Positions 8,701-16,313 of a stretch of 36,630 bases of DNA are shown here, piece by piece. Source of the DNA: Acidobacteriaceae bacterium (GTDB lineage: Bacteria > Acidobacteriota > Terriglobia > Terriglobales > Acidobacteriaceae); NCBI GenBank assembly GCA_903642265.1, contig CAHJWN010000040.1, forward strand, positions 1 through 36,630, given 5' to 3'. The notes under the pieces are model-generated. The model searched no databases. It worked only from the letters and a program-made list of their open reading frames with translations, and was not told the DNA's origin. Both the position numbers and the translations under genes were made by a program. How positions within the stretch are numbered: the stretch's first letter is position 1; each line of letters starts with the position of its first letter.

Positions 8701-8839
8701 GTCGATCTTCGCGAGACCCAGCGGTGGTACAGAAGTTGAATTGACCCTTCCCGCAAGTCTGGCCTATGAATTTCAACATGCTGGTTACCGCTGGCGTGCA
8801 CTGCTCGGGCACAAGCCAGGCAATCGTCAACACGACTGA
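5780..8839 (+). CDS. Two-component sensor histidine kinase with N-terminal beta-propeller (Reg_prop / Y_Y_Y / HisKA_3)
   Basis: A 1019-residue membrane sensor. A signal peptide (residues 1-28) leads into about 600 residues of Reg_prop-type repeats, seen as recurring 'LWIGS.RGLMRFDG', 'LWVGTSKGL' and 'LWLGTSSGIALL' units, which form periplasmic propellers. A Y_Y_Y domain follows ('FRYFLQGFDRGWS', 'YTNLGPGRYTFRLVASN'), then one transmembrane helix ('WWFYTLVTAVLMLGLLFFY', about 746-765). The cytoplasmic part has HisKA_3 dimerisation with His795 in 'RIAQELHDTLLQ' and an HATPase with N-box 'QEALRNAKQHA', 'DDGKGID' and 'GLVGMRERA'. The start is TTG, its bases overlapping the upstream lipoprotein stop (TTGA), so expression is coupled. 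HisKA_3 kinases pair with NarL-type regulators, two of which flank it. The stimulus is likely a glycan or breakdown product, by analogy with related propeller sensors; that is inference. Confidence 0.93.
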   Translation: MNPKLTSRILLVALASTANFLILCHAFATPRPHKDYVRKQWTVENGFAGGPVRALAQTPDGYLWIGSERGLMRFDGLEFRQIPSPEEFQNVPITGLVTDRAGKLWAFSWEAGLWQANGVGDELRSSHLARTAVQVTTIEKNKDGSMLLADGISGILRVRGESIERLEPPNVLPGSESVVAMAESGDGKIWLGTPAQGLFHFENGQAKAVDSGLPTRKINCLLPGGGNELLVGTDSGLFRGDGSHFTQVALPKEAKDAQVLTMLRDSQSNLWVGTSKGLIYLGSEGVWFSDENSFASGGVTALLEDREGNLWVGAASGLERLREKTFMTYATSQGLPRDIDGPVAVDGSGHTWVAPPDGGVAVISDGFVQRPSSPFLERNVIYSISSKDNELWMGTQQGGLAHVTYRKGVAATATYTRVDGLAENSIYSVYISHDGAIWAGSLTSGVSRLQNGKFVAYTNEDGLASNTVSAILETRDRKMLFATPRGLSQFADGSWKTYTTRDGLPSDSVNCLFEDNSGTLWLGTSSGIALLEHGRILTLPDLPSSVLRQVFGFAEDPQGRIWIETASQILRIRSERSSSGGVKSVDVREYGLADGLPSIEGVRRSSSVASGVGGQLWFSTRSGLIMVDSTHVPDDSAPALAHVDSISADNVPLPLIGSINVPPSRQRITFDYTGVSLTVPEKVRFRYFLQGFDRGWSKPVEAREAVYTNLGPGRYTFRLVASNSDGIWNGAETSINFRVEPAFWQAWWFYTLVTAVLMLGLLFFYRLHMYQLTQQLNVRFLDRLAERNRIAQELHDTLLQSFQGLMLRFQDVSDMLPARPDEARQLLQGALDRADLALDESRDAIRGIRSTSSAVFNLAETMRALIDQTAEGMMLDDKEGVQSIVAVQGVPRELRIQVTDDICRIAQEALRNAKQHAESQQVKVEIIYSKDRLLLRVIDDGKGIDANVLEQGGRPGHWGLVGMRERAKRIGAKLSIFARPSGGTEVELTLPASLAYEFQHAGYRWRALLGHKPGNRQHD

Positions 8840-8942
8840 TACGCCGAATTACCCGTCTGTAGGTTTATAGCTGGTACCTTCAACCGAGCTTCTTGAGCCG
8901 GACACACGCAAGGTAGGCTACAGGTTTGAGTGTGAAGACCTA

Positions 8943-9566
8943 TCAGAAATAGCCGCGCTCGAGCGCGATCATCACGGCATGCGTCCGATCATTTGCGCGC
9001 AGCTTGGCAAGAACGTTGCGAACATGGCCCTTCACTGTATCTTCAGAGATCCTGAGGCAATCTGCCACAGCCTTATTCGATTTACCCGTTGACACCGATT
9101 GAAGGACTTCCAGTTCTCTCGCAGAGAGCGCGTCATTGCTGATGTGGGCCGCTATCTCGCCGGCGATCTCAGGAGGAATGTGCCGGTAGCCGGCATGGAC
9201 CCTCCGTATAGTGCTAACGAGTTCAGTTCTCAATGTTCCCTTTAGAAGATAACCGCGCGCTCCGCTCTTGAAAGCCCGCGATGCATTGACGTCCCCTGCA
9301 TAGGTGGTAAGCATGATAATTTTCGCTTGCGGGAAGTCGTCCAGAATGGCCGCAGTCGCTTCGATCCCGTTCATCTCAGGCATGCGAAGATCCATCAGGG
9401 TTACGTCCGGCCGATAATCCCTGAAGGCCTTGATAGCTTCACACCCGTTTGACGCTTCCGCGACGACGATCATGTCTGACTGTCTTTGGACGGCCAGCGC
9501 TATGCCGTCCCTCATCAGGGGGTGATCATCGGCGCACAGTACTTTGATTTGACTCGACGCTCCCAT
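8943..9566 (-). CDS. NarL/FixJ-family response regulator, paralogue of the 3934-4557 regulator
   Basis: A 207-residue receiver plus LuxR-type HTH protein. The phospho-acceptor is Asp59 in 'DVTLMDLRMPEMNGIEA', the switch Thr is in 'IIMLTTYAGDV', the Lys in 'YLLKGTLR', and the HTH has 'LSARELEVLQSVSTGKSNKAVADCL' and 'SEDTVKGHVRNVLAKL'. The reading frame runs upstream, but the start is the ATG of 'MGASSQIKVLCADDHP' with GAGG about eight bases before it. It is strikingly similar to the regulator at 3934-4557 across both domains ('VLCADDHPLMR', 'GYLLKGTLR', 'SEDTVKGH'), so the two look like duplicates. It is convergent with the sensor kinase gene. It may be an alternative output of the same kinase. 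Confidence 0.94.
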   Translation of the reverse strand: MGASSQIKVLCADDHPLMRDGIALAVQRQSDMIVVAEASNGCEAIKAFRDYRPDVTLMDLRMPEMNGIEATAAILDDFPQAKIIMLTTYAGDVNASRAFKSGARGYLLKGTLRTELVSTIRRVHAGYRHIPPEIAGEIAAHISNDALSARELEVLQSVSTGKSNKAVADCLRISEDTVKGHVRNVLAKLRANDRTHAVMIALERGYF

Positions 9567-9877
9567 TGCGAACCTCGACAACTGCTGGCTGGGCTTGCAC
9601 TCAGGTACATCTCTTGCTGGAACACACCGTGGATTTGCTATCCACAGTACCAGCAGGGGAGCGCTTCGGCACCACTCTAAAGTGTTGCTCTCTGTTCCGT
9701 ACATCGTGTGATGTGTTGCAAGTGTGACGTAATCGTCTGGCTGTGACCACTTGCGTCGGCGCCGACTGCTGTGTCGGATCATCGCCGCTACTGCTTTCGA
9801 GAACCAATACCAGGTAAATCCGGGAGAGTGGGAGCCGACTTCAACTTACCACTTCTGCGCACCGGCGAAGCCGCAGC
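9567..9877. other. 311-base gene-free stretch: leader and promoter region of the minus-strand response regulator
   Basis: No credible coding sequence was found on either strand. The frame extending the regulator upstream has no family resemblance. The stretch holds a hairpin at 9615-9655 and presumably the regulator's promoter. I could not find convincing -35/-10 hexamers. Confidence 0.5.
9615..9655 (-). promoter_or_regulatory. Long imperfect stem-loop in the leader of the response regulator gene
   Basis: An outer stem TGCTGG/CCAGCA and a perfect inner stem GTGGAT-TTGCT-ATCCAC are separated by an asymmetric internal loop (8 and 4 bases). It ends about 50 bases upstream of the start codon on the minus strand. 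It could be a leader RNA structure or, as DNA, an operator. No T-run follows, so it is not a typical intrinsic terminator. Confidence 0.4.
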
Positions 9878-10723
9878 TTACGCCACTCGATGCAATACGG
9901 GATCGCCTAGCAGAGCTGTCAGGATCAGTTCAGCAAGCTCTTCCTGTATCTGGAAATCGGCGGTACCTAACGTCATGTCTCTTCTGAGAGAAGACAGGAG
10001 CGACCCATTCGCGTCACAGATCCGCGCGGTCATTCGTAAAAAGTTACCCGACTCCTGCAGGGTACCATCAAGGATGTAGCCGACCCCGATCCGTGCCAGA
10101 TCCTGTCCGAACACCATGCGCTCAGGATTCCAGGAAAGACGAGTCCCTGAATACATCAGCCGGAATCTCTGGCTGCTGGAAGCGCGGTGGAGCAGTTCTT
10201 CGTTAAGGCCGTTTGCGATGGCTTCGCAGCGTACGTTGCCCGTTACAGAACGGAATGGCAGGGCCGTCAATGTGATCAGTCCATTGTTACGCATCAGATT
10301 GAGTTGCTGCGGGAGTGCTTCCGCAGAGCGAACCTCATGCAGTGCGTGACAAATGATTCGCGGAACATAGCTCCCTGGCACATAGGATATCCGGACCCGC
10401 TGATCGTTACCTTCCGCACTGTAATACTCGTTCAAACGGCTGCGCAGGCGGCGTGCTTCGGTCCTCACGATCGAATCTTCACTGGGATTGTAAGAGGATG
10501 GCCGACCGTAGACTTCGGTGCCGATGGTGTACTCCTTTATAAGATCAGCGGTACCGTTCAGAACACTGCCCACGGTGAAGGAGAGAAAGTTCGACAATCT
10601 CCGGGACTGAACAAATTGTGCACTTGCTAGGATTGCACCTTGATGCAAGCGGATCTCCCTCGTCGCTGGTGCATTCTCAAACAGGCCTGTCCCTGCTTGC
10701 TCATGTCCACATGCATTCATCAT
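9878..10723 (-). CDS. FlgO/TolB-like protein with acidobacterial regulator-type N-terminal domain
   Basis: 281 residues in two parts. Residues about 28-125 match a domain I recognise from many acidobacterial and planctomycete regulator-like proteins: 'ILASAQFVQSRRLSNFL', then 'LIKEYTIGTEVYGR', then 'SIVRTEARRLRSRLNEYY' and 'VPGSYVPR'. Residues about 150-275 resemble the FlgO/TolB N-terminal-like domain that follows it ('LTALPFRSV', 'IANGLNEELLHRAS', 'GVGYILDGTLQESG'). In larger relatives TPR repeats come next; here the protein stops, so it is a short version. No signal peptide or membrane segment is seen. The ATG (10723) has GGAG nine bases upstream. It sits behind the two-component island on the same strand as the second regulator, but with a 311-base gap. 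Function is unknown; DNA binding is only a guess. Confidence 0.75.
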   Translation of the reverse strand: MMNACGHEQAGTGLFENAPATREIRLHQGAILASAQFVQSRRLSNFLSFTVGSVLNGTADLIKEYTIGTEVYGRPSSYNPSEDSIVRTEARRLRSRLNEYYSAEGNDQRVRISYVPGSYVPRIICHALHEVRSAEALPQQLNLMRNNGLITLTALPFRSVTGNVRCEAIANGLNEELLHRASSSQRFRLMYSGTRLSWNPERMVFGQDLARIGVGYILDGTLQESGNFLRMTARICDANGSLLSSLRRDMTLGTADFQIQEELAELILTALLGDPVLHRVA

Positions 10724-11102
10724 TCGCTTTATCTCCGTGCCTGTAGCATCCCGCCACGCTTAGCCTTGTTGGCCTGCTTATGAAAACTCTCGATGGGTTT
10801 AACAAAGTTGATTCATCCCCTGGCCGGAAATAATTCCGTAAGCCAGTGTGTCGTGAAGTCCGTGGGGCTTGCTGCTGATCGATCTAGAGTATGGGCCACT
10901 CCCTCGCATATGTCTTGCCTAGATCGGAGTAGACGTTCGCCACTCTAAATGATTAGGCGCCAAGGAGAGGCGATCTGGCCTTGTGTGAGCACACATTGAC
11001 GGGTAAAGCCATGGTCGAAAGAGATGAAGATTCTTCCAGCCAACTAATTGCAGCCACGAAGTCACTCGTAAGAATGTGAAGAGGGATCTCGCGATCACCC
11101 GT
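10724..11102. other. 379-base gene-free stretch with one palindrome
   Basis: No ORF above about 25 codons with a convincing ribosome binding site was found. It contains the inverted repeat at 10982-10995 and must hold the promoter of the minus-strand FlgO/TolB-like gene near its left end. No RNA gene was recognised. Confidence 0.5.
10982..10995. promoter_or_regulatory. 14-bp inverted repeat TGTGTG-AG-CACACA
   Basis: A perfect 6-bp-arm palindrome isolated in a non-coding stretch. It has the look of a dimeric-regulator operator, but it lies about 250 bases upstream of the nearest start (10723), further than most operators, so its role is uncertain. Confidence 0.3.
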
Positions 11103-11576
11103 TCAACTTCGCAGGGTTGACGACAAAGCGCCTCGACGCAGGATGTCCCTTAGCTCCTTGCGACAGGCTGCGCTGAAGATCCCTAACGGATCGACCTTCG
11201 CGGCCAGTGCTGAAGAGCGCATCTGTTCCAGCGTCACATTTGGCTCACCATAATGACGCACGATGATCTTGACGAAGTCTTCGGCTGACTGGATGACATG
11301 AGGCGAGGCAAGTAGTCGGATGCGGCTGACCAGGGCGAAAAGAGAGACCAGGTCGTTCAGACCATTCAGATCATGGATGAGAGCGTCGGCATAGAGCCGA
11401 GAGGCCTCTTGAATGAAGTCCGAGTAAAGAGTCTCTCTTTGCCCAAGTTGACGATTGAGCAGGTCTCGCTGGGTGATGCTCTTTTGCAGAACGTAATTGC
11501 TTATGACAGGAGCCAGGGAGCCGACGGCGGTTCCACTGAGTGCGGCGAGGATGTTGATACTGGCAGAATTTAACAC
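11103..11576 (-). CDS. Small membrane-associated protein of unknown function
   Basis: About 157 residues. A moderately hydrophobic N-terminal segment ('INILAALSGTAVGSLAPVISNYVL') could be one membrane helix. The rest is predicted helical, with 'ITQRDLLNRQLGQRETLYSDFIQEASRLYADAL' resembling the cytosolic helices of small uncharacterised bacterial membrane proteins. I do not recognise a named family. The start is uncertain: GGAG lies ten bases before a GTG at 11576 (chosen) and only one base before a TTG at 11585. It begins 67 bases after the end of the TolC-type gene on the same strand, so it may be the last gene of the efflux transcript. Confidence 0.65.
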   Translation of the reverse strand: MLNSASINILAALSGTAVGSLAPVISNYVLQKSITQRDLLNRQLGQRETLYSDFIQEASRLYADALIHDLNGLNDLVSLFALVSRIRLLASPHVIQSAEDFVKIIVRHYGEPNVTLEQMRSSALAAKVDPLGIFSAACRKELRDILRRGALSSTLRS

Positions 11577-11643
11577 AGCAGGCAAACTCCGTCGTGGTAT
11601 CCCAATGGGAAAGATTTCCTAATGCTTGATCTGCAACGACAAT

Positions 11644-13014
11644 TCAGCGCGGCATCTGTCCCATAATGCGTTTGAGATCGCCCTGCGCGAGTGAAAGGCT
11701 TAAGGTTGCTTCGAGCAGAGACGCCTGAGTTAATGCAAGCTTTGCATGGGCCGCGGCTTGCGTGGAGCCAAGTGCCGCATCCTGCTCGTACTGGCGGTCG
11801 GCGAGGCGTGCGCTCTCGGTACGCAGATCAAGTACCTTCTGGATGACCTTCACGAAGCTCTCAGACTCTTCTACCTTGTCATAAGCAGACTCGACTTCGA
11901 TGTCGACCTCTTCGGTCGCCCTGTCGAGGTTCACCTGTGCTTCGGTCAGTAGTGTCGCGGCATCCTTGATCTCGACGGCTCTGCGGCCTCCGTCGAAGAG
12001 GTCATAGGTGAGATTGACCCCGAATGTGCCGAAGTTGTGGACGAGCAGAGGAACTCCGCTCTGATAGCTATATCGCGCCAGTCCGGTGATATCTGGAATG
12101 TAGGCGTCCTTCGCCGCGCCAAGTCCAGCTTTGGCCTTCAATACGGATTGTCTGGCAACTCGGATGGCGGGGCTCTGTGCACGGGCGGCGCGCACACATT
12201 CTTCGCGGGATGGAATTAGAAGATTGAGTGCCGAAGGCTCCGGATCCAACTGGAGCTTCGAATCCAGCGGCAAGCCAAGGAGATCGCTCAGGGAGATCGT
12301 CAAAGTGTGCATGGACAGCGTTCGTGTAAGAACAGCCTGCTGCGCTTCGATTGTGGACGCTTGGCCTTCGAGAATCGCTACATCAAGGGCGCGTCCTTGG
12401 GCGACAGCGTCCATATTCTCGCGGTCCTTCAACTGGCTGGCACTTACTTCCTCAGTCGACGCCTGCAGGTTGAGTTGAGCGACGAGCAGGTCGCAGTAAA
12501 CCTTGCGGACCTTGAGAGCGATCAGGTCTTCGGCTTGCGTGAGCTCAATCTTTGCTGTCTCGATGTCCGCGCGTGCTGCCTTGTTGGACTCGCGAATCTT
12601 GAACACTTGCGTGAGAGGTTGCGCCAGTTGCGTCCCGCTCGTGTAGGAAGTCTTGCCACCCTGGCCTATGAAAATCGGCTGATCAGGTATCGCCCCTGTG
12701 GCCGCCGGAACGCCAAACGCTCCGGCGGGAATGTCAATGCCTGCAAGCTCAGTGACGTGCAGAATGCTGGACTGGTTTGTGATCTTTGGGAAGTATGCAG
12801 AGCGCGCGATTGCCTTCCTGTGCTCGCTATCGATGACGGAAAGCTTGGCGAGCCGAAGGGAGCGGTTTTGCTTCAAGGCTAAATCGATCGCTTCAGATAG
12901 GGTCAACGAGACCTGGGGACCGGTCTGCGCCCTCATCGCGGAGGGAAGAAGGAAGGCAGAGCAGGTCACCAGCATCAGGACTGTCTTGCGCGTGGTGGTC
13001 TCAAATCTCATCAT
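11644..13014 (-). CDS. TolC-family outer-membrane efflux protein
   Basis: About 456 residues with an N-terminal signal peptide ('TVLMLVTCSAFLLPSAMRAQ') followed by two outer-membrane-efflux-protein repeats. Each begins with the typical 'LSLTLSEAIDLALKQNRSLRLAK' or 'EECVRAARAQSPAIRVARQ' type of helix and carries long amphipathic helices ('VNLDRATEEVDIEVESAYDKVEESESF'). The length fits TolC/NodT relatives. The start is placed at the ATG at 13014 because AAGGA sits just upstream; a second ATG immediately follows at 13011 and has slightly better spacing. It lies a few tens of bases after an EmrB-type permease gene and supplies the outer-membrane channel of a tripartite pump with the HlyD-type adaptor upstream. 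Confidence 0.93.
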   Translation of the reverse strand: MMRFETTTRKTVLMLVTCSAFLLPSAMRAQTGPQVSLTLSEAIDLALKQNRSLRLAKLSVIDSEHRKAIARSAYFPKITNQSSILHVTELAGIDIPAGAFGVPAATGAIPDQPIFIGQGGKTSYTSGTQLAQPLTQVFKIRESNKAARADIETAKIELTQAEDLIALKVRKVYCDLLVAQLNLQASTEEVSASQLKDRENMDAVAQGRALDVAILEGQASTIEAQQAVLTRTLSMHTLTISLSDLLGLPLDSKLQLDPEPSALNLLIPSREECVRAARAQSPAIRVARQSVLKAKAGLGAAKDAYIPDITGLARYSYQSGVPLLVHNFGTFGVNLTYDLFDGGRRAVEIKDAATLLTEAQVNLDRATEEVDIEVESAYDKVEESESFVKVIQKVLDLRTESARLADRQYEQDAALGSTQAAAHAKLALTQASLLEATLSLSLAQGDLKRIMGQMPR

Positions 13015-13045
13015 CAATCCTTCCCGGCTTTGGTGCAGCACTTCG

Positions 13046-14677
13046 CTAAGCAGCAGCGACGGGCGGCGAAACGATCTGGTGATACTGCACTGGAACCCTG
13101 GCCATGCAGGCGATCACGAGGAGACAGCAGATTGCGGCCCAACCAACCAATAGAAAAGCATCGCCAACCGCGAGCGTGAAGGCCTGCTGGCGCACTTGCA
13201 GCGCGAGTATCTCTGCAGCCCTGCCAAGTGCGTTCGGTTTGCCGATGGTGCGGCTGGCGACTCCGGCGCTAAGCTCAAGCAAGCGCTGCGAGGTGGAAGA
13301 CAGACCAGGCTGAACGCTGACTCCCAAAGCATTTGAATGGAACTGCTCACGCATCGGGATGAAGTGCTGCATCAGCGCGGTTCCCGACTCTCCACCAAGC
13401 AGGCGAACTGCCTGAAAGAATCCAGCAAAGGTAAGCACGTCGACCGGTCGGCTGAGCGCTCCTGAATTCAGGACCTCCAGCACGATCGAGCCAACCATGG
13501 CGTTGAAGGCGAGCGCAATGCCAACTGCAAGGACCAACTGCGAAGACGAGAAGTTTTCCCCTGACCAGGCCGAGGAAACACGGGTGTTCATCATGCAGCC
13601 GATGGCCACCAGTGCAAAGCCGATGGAAAGAATAACCCTTGCATCGATGTACTGCAGGAGATAGACAGCAAGAAATCCAAACAGGCACTGCGGTAGCGCA
13701 ACCCAGAGCAGAACGGAACCAGTCTGTAGCGGGAGATAGCCCTTTACAGCTCCAAGATAATTTGGAATCACAAGCACGGTCGTGAGCATGATAAAGCGGA
13801 AGAAGATCAGTATCACCCCAAGAAGCAGGGTGTTGCGGCTCGCCAGGAAAGGGAAGTTGATAAGCGGGTTCGGCATGCGGACACGGCGAATCATGGTCAC
13901 AATAAGAAGGAAGACTCCCGCGGCAATCAGACCGACGATGGTTCCGGAGTTGAACCAATCCAGCCGCTGTCCCTGATCGAGAGCGATGTAGAGGAGGGAG
14001 AAGCCCAGGCTCGCATAAAGGAACCCGCGGAAATTTGGCTTTGGTTGGCCTTCCTTTGGCTGCGGCATTGCCTGCCAGGGAATGCCGAAGTAGATCAGTA
14101 CCATCATGACCGGCGTGAGCGCGGCACTGTTCCAGAAGATCCAGTTCGAGGATAGATGTCCGACGTACCACGCTTCGAGCGAAGTCGCGAAGTTGGTCGT
14201 AAAGACGATGTCCATGGCGTAAGCAGCAATACCAAATAGAAGGTAGCGTGGCGGCAGACTACGCAGCACGAACGACAGCGTGAGCGGGTAGAAGGTGCCT
14301 GCCGTGAGGCCGGCGAGGATGATCAGACCAAGCAGCACAGGAAGGCTCCCCGCCAGCGGAAGAACCAGGCTGATCAAGGTGAACATAGCGGCGCAGGCAA
14401 GGAGTACGCGCCGCGCCCCCAACAAACCGCCGAGATAGACAGAGAACGGCCCGATGAACATCAGGGATGCATTGAATGCGGTGCCTATCCACGACGCCTC
14501 GTCGACACCAAGGTGCAGTGTTCCTCGCAAATCCGTCAGGCCTACGCTGATAAGACGTCCGGTCAGGGTAGCGATCATCGCGCCAAAAAGCACGCCTAAC
14601 ACTCCGAAGGCCGGATGTGTCGAGATACTCGAGCGGCGCTCTGGAGTTATGCTGGCGCTGCCATCAGATGGACTCAC
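13046..14677 (-). CDS. emrB: DHA2-type MFS multidrug efflux permease (EmrB-like)
   Basis: A 543-residue inner-membrane transporter with about 14 hydrophobic segments, as in the 14-TMS DHA2 drug:H+ antiporters. The N-terminal region 'LRGTLHLGVDEASWIGTAFNASLMF' and 'GLLGARRVLLACAAMFTLISL' match the usual second and third helices and loop 2-3 of the family. The GTG start overlaps the stop of the adaptor gene (GTGA), showing tight coupling. The order adaptor-permease-TolC is that of Emr/Far-type tripartite systems that export hydrophobic or amphipathic compounds. The substrate is unknown. The symbol indicates family, not proven orthology. Confidence 0.92.
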   Translation of the reverse strand: MSPSDGSASITPERRSSISTHPAFGVLGVLFGAMIATLTGRLISVGLTDLRGTLHLGVDEASWIGTAFNASLMFIGPFSVYLGGLLGARRVLLACAAMFTLISLVLPLAGSLPVLLGLIILAGLTAGTFYPLTLSFVLRSLPPRYLLFGIAAYAMDIVFTTNFATSLEAWYVGHLSSNWIFWNSAALTPVMMVLIYFGIPWQAMPQPKEGQPKPNFRGFLYASLGFSLLYIALDQGQRLDWFNSGTIVGLIAAGVFLLIVTMIRRVRMPNPLINFPFLASRNTLLLGVILIFFRFIMLTTVLVIPNYLGAVKGYLPLQTGSVLLWVALPQCLFGFLAVYLLQYIDARVILSIGFALVAIGCMMNTRVSSAWSGENFSSSQLVLAVGIALAFNAMVGSIVLEVLNSGALSRPVDVLTFAGFFQAVRLLGGESGTALMQHFIPMREQFHSNALGVSVQPGLSSTSQRLLELSAGVASRTIGKPNALGRAAEILALQVRQQAFTLAVGDAFLLVGWAAICCLLVIACMARVPVQYHQIVSPPVAAA

Positions 14678-15816
14678 GGCCTCTGCTCCTGAGGTTTTGG
14701 TCCGGATTCATGCACCGTGACTATGGCGGAGAAACCTGGGCGGAGTCTGCCATCCCACGACGGGTCAGGATCGAGCTTGATCTTTACCGGTATCCGCTGC
14801 ACGACCTTGGTAAAGTTGCCCGTCGCATTATCTGGCGGAAGAAGGGCAAATTGCGAGCCGCTCGCTGGAGCTATCTCGGCAACCTTGCCGTGAAGAACGA
14901 CCCCTGGGTAGGTATCCACCTTAATGTCAGCCACGTCGCCCCTTCGCATGCGTGTCAGCTGGGTTTCCTTGAAATTAGCCTGAATCCACCGTTCGCCCTG
15001 CACAAGATCGATCATCTGCATTCCGGGAGAGACGAGTTGGCCTGCCTGCACATGCCGTTCCCCAACCGTACCCCCGATTGGGGCCACGATCCTGGTGTAG
15101 CCAAGGTTGACCCTGGCCACGATAATGCCTGCCTCCTTGGCCTGGATGTCGGCCTTGTACAAGGCGTCCGCAGTATCGAGCGCTGCACGCTGCTGTCTTT
15201 CTGACTGCACAGCTGCGCGGCTGCTCGCAACCGCGGCCTGGGCATGCTGCAAGTCTGCCTCGTGCGCCGATAGCATGCCGTTGAAGCGGGTGGCGTCAGC
15301 CTCCGCCGTCTCGTTCTGCTGACGCGTTGCTGCTCTTGCTGTGAACAATGCCTGCTGGCGCTTCAGTTCTAACCCTGTCCGGGTTACATCCGATTGCACG
15401 GACCTTATGCCTGCCTGCGCTGCAGCGACCGCTGCCGATGCCTGCTGAATCATGCTCTCTGCGCTTTGGATCTTTGCGTCCTGCACCCGCTTCGTCGCCT
15501 GATTGTTGGCCAGCGAAGCCTCTGACGCCGCCAGGGCGGCTTCCGACTGGGCAAGTATGGCCTGAAAGTCTGCATCATCCAGCTCGATAAGCGTCTGGCC
15601 GGGCATGACCGCCTGATAATCTTCGACATCCACTTTCTTGACAGTGCCCGAGATCCGCGTGCTCATAGGCGTCATGTCGGCGCGCACGTACGCATCGTCC
15701 GTGCGCTGCTCCACGCTGTTGCTTCCCCATGTCGTCCAACAGCCTTGAATCGCGAAGAGCAGACTCGCTGCAACTCCAACGATGACGGCGGGAATAACGG
15801 TCGATCGAATAGACAT
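14674..15816 (-). CDS. emrA: HlyD-family periplasmic adaptor (EmrA-like)
   Basis: A 380-residue membrane-fusion protein. One N-terminal transmembrane helix ('VIPAVIVGVAASLLFAIQG') is followed by the split biotinyl-lipoyl domain ('TRISGTVKKVDVEDYQAVMPGQTLIELDD' and later 'IVAPIGGTVGERHVQAGQLVSPG'). Between them is an Ala/Gln-rich coiled-coil hairpin ('SEAALAASEASLANNQ', 'AAVASSRAAVQSERQQR'). A beta-barrel domain with 'RWIQANFKETQLTRMRRGDVADIKVDTYPG' follows, very typical of EmrA. The ATG has AGG six bases upstream. It is the first gene of the efflux operon. The universal stress protein upstream on the same strand is 62 bases away and may share the transcript. Confidence 0.93.
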   Translation of the reverse strand: MSIRSTVIPAVIVGVAASLLFAIQGCWTTWGSNSVEQRTDDAYVRADMTPMSTRISGTVKKVDVEDYQAVMPGQTLIELDDADFQAILAQSEAALAASEASLANNQATKRVQDAKIQSAESMIQQASAAVAAAQAGIRSVQSDVTRTGLELKRQQALFTARAATRQQNETAEADATRFNGMLSAHEADLQHAQAAVASSRAAVQSERQQRAALDTADALYKADIQAKEAGIIVARVNLGYTRIVAPIGGTVGERHVQAGQLVSPGMQMIDLVQGERWIQANFKETQLTRMRRGDVADIKVDTYPGVVLHGKVAEIAPASGSQFALLPPDNATGNFTKVVQRIPVKIKLDPDPSWDGRLRPGFSAIVTVHESGPKPQEQRP

Positions 15817-15878
15817 TCATCACCTGTCTTCGGGTTGGCGCTCTAAGCGCATCATCCCGGGATGCTGCCGGATGGGGA

Positions 15879-16313
15879 CTAATGGACTCCAAGAACGCTG
15901 CAGGGAGCATGTTGTGCGAGCTCGTAGACAGTGCTCCACAGTCTGGCAATATAAAAGTCGCGCTGGTGGAGGCCAATCACCAGGAGATCGGCCCTGCGCG
16001 AGCGAAGCAGCGCCACGATTGATTCGACGGCAGAGCCCTCAACAGTGTGGGCTTGCAGCACAAGGCCATGCGCGCTCGCTGAGGCGCGCGCTCCTTCATG
16101 AAGCGTGTCGTAGAACTTCATGCGATCTTTCTCCAGTACCTGAACCAGTGATGGATCGCCTGCGCTGGCAAAAGCGGTGTATGAGGGCAGCTTCGTCATC
16201 ACTGTGACTGTCTCGAGCTCGGCACCAAGAGTTGCAGCTAAGAGGATGGCAGAGGCAAGCGCCCGTTGAGCCTCCTCAGACTCGTTGTACGCGACGGCGA
16301 TCTTCTTATACAC
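15879..16313 (-). CDS. Universal stress protein (UspA family)
   Basis: About 144 residues, the normal size of a single Usp domain. It opens with the family strand 'YKKIAVAYNESEEAQRALASAILLA' and ends with 'ADLLVIGLHQRDFYIARLW' and 'APCSVLGVH'. The ATP-binding members carry a G-x2-G-x9-G(S/T) motif here; this protein has 'GLHQRDFYIARLWST' and lacks the later glycines, so it is probably a UspA-type member that does not bind ATP. The start is placed at the GTG at 16313, where GGAGG is five bases upstream; another GTG at 16319 abuts the GGAG and is less likely. It lies just ahead of the efflux operon, so both may respond to the same envelope or redox stress. Confidence 0.88.
   Translation of the reverse strand: MYKKIAVAYNESEEAQRALASAILLAATLGAELETVTVMTKLPSYTAFASAGDPSLVQVLEKDRMKFYDTLHEGARASASAHGLVLQAHTVEGSAVESIVALLRSRRADLLVIGLHQRDFYIARLWSTVYELAQHAPCSVLGVH

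Noticed and set aside
10724..11102. Small protein starting at an ATG near 11011 (about 22 codons)
   Set aside because: Too short, no convincing Shine-Dalgarno spacing and no recognisable features.
13347..14171. Alternate-frame open reading frame inside the EmrB-type gene
   Set aside because: Same-strand shadow; the EmrB frame has clear transmembrane and family patterns while this one is Cys/His/Arg-rich noise.
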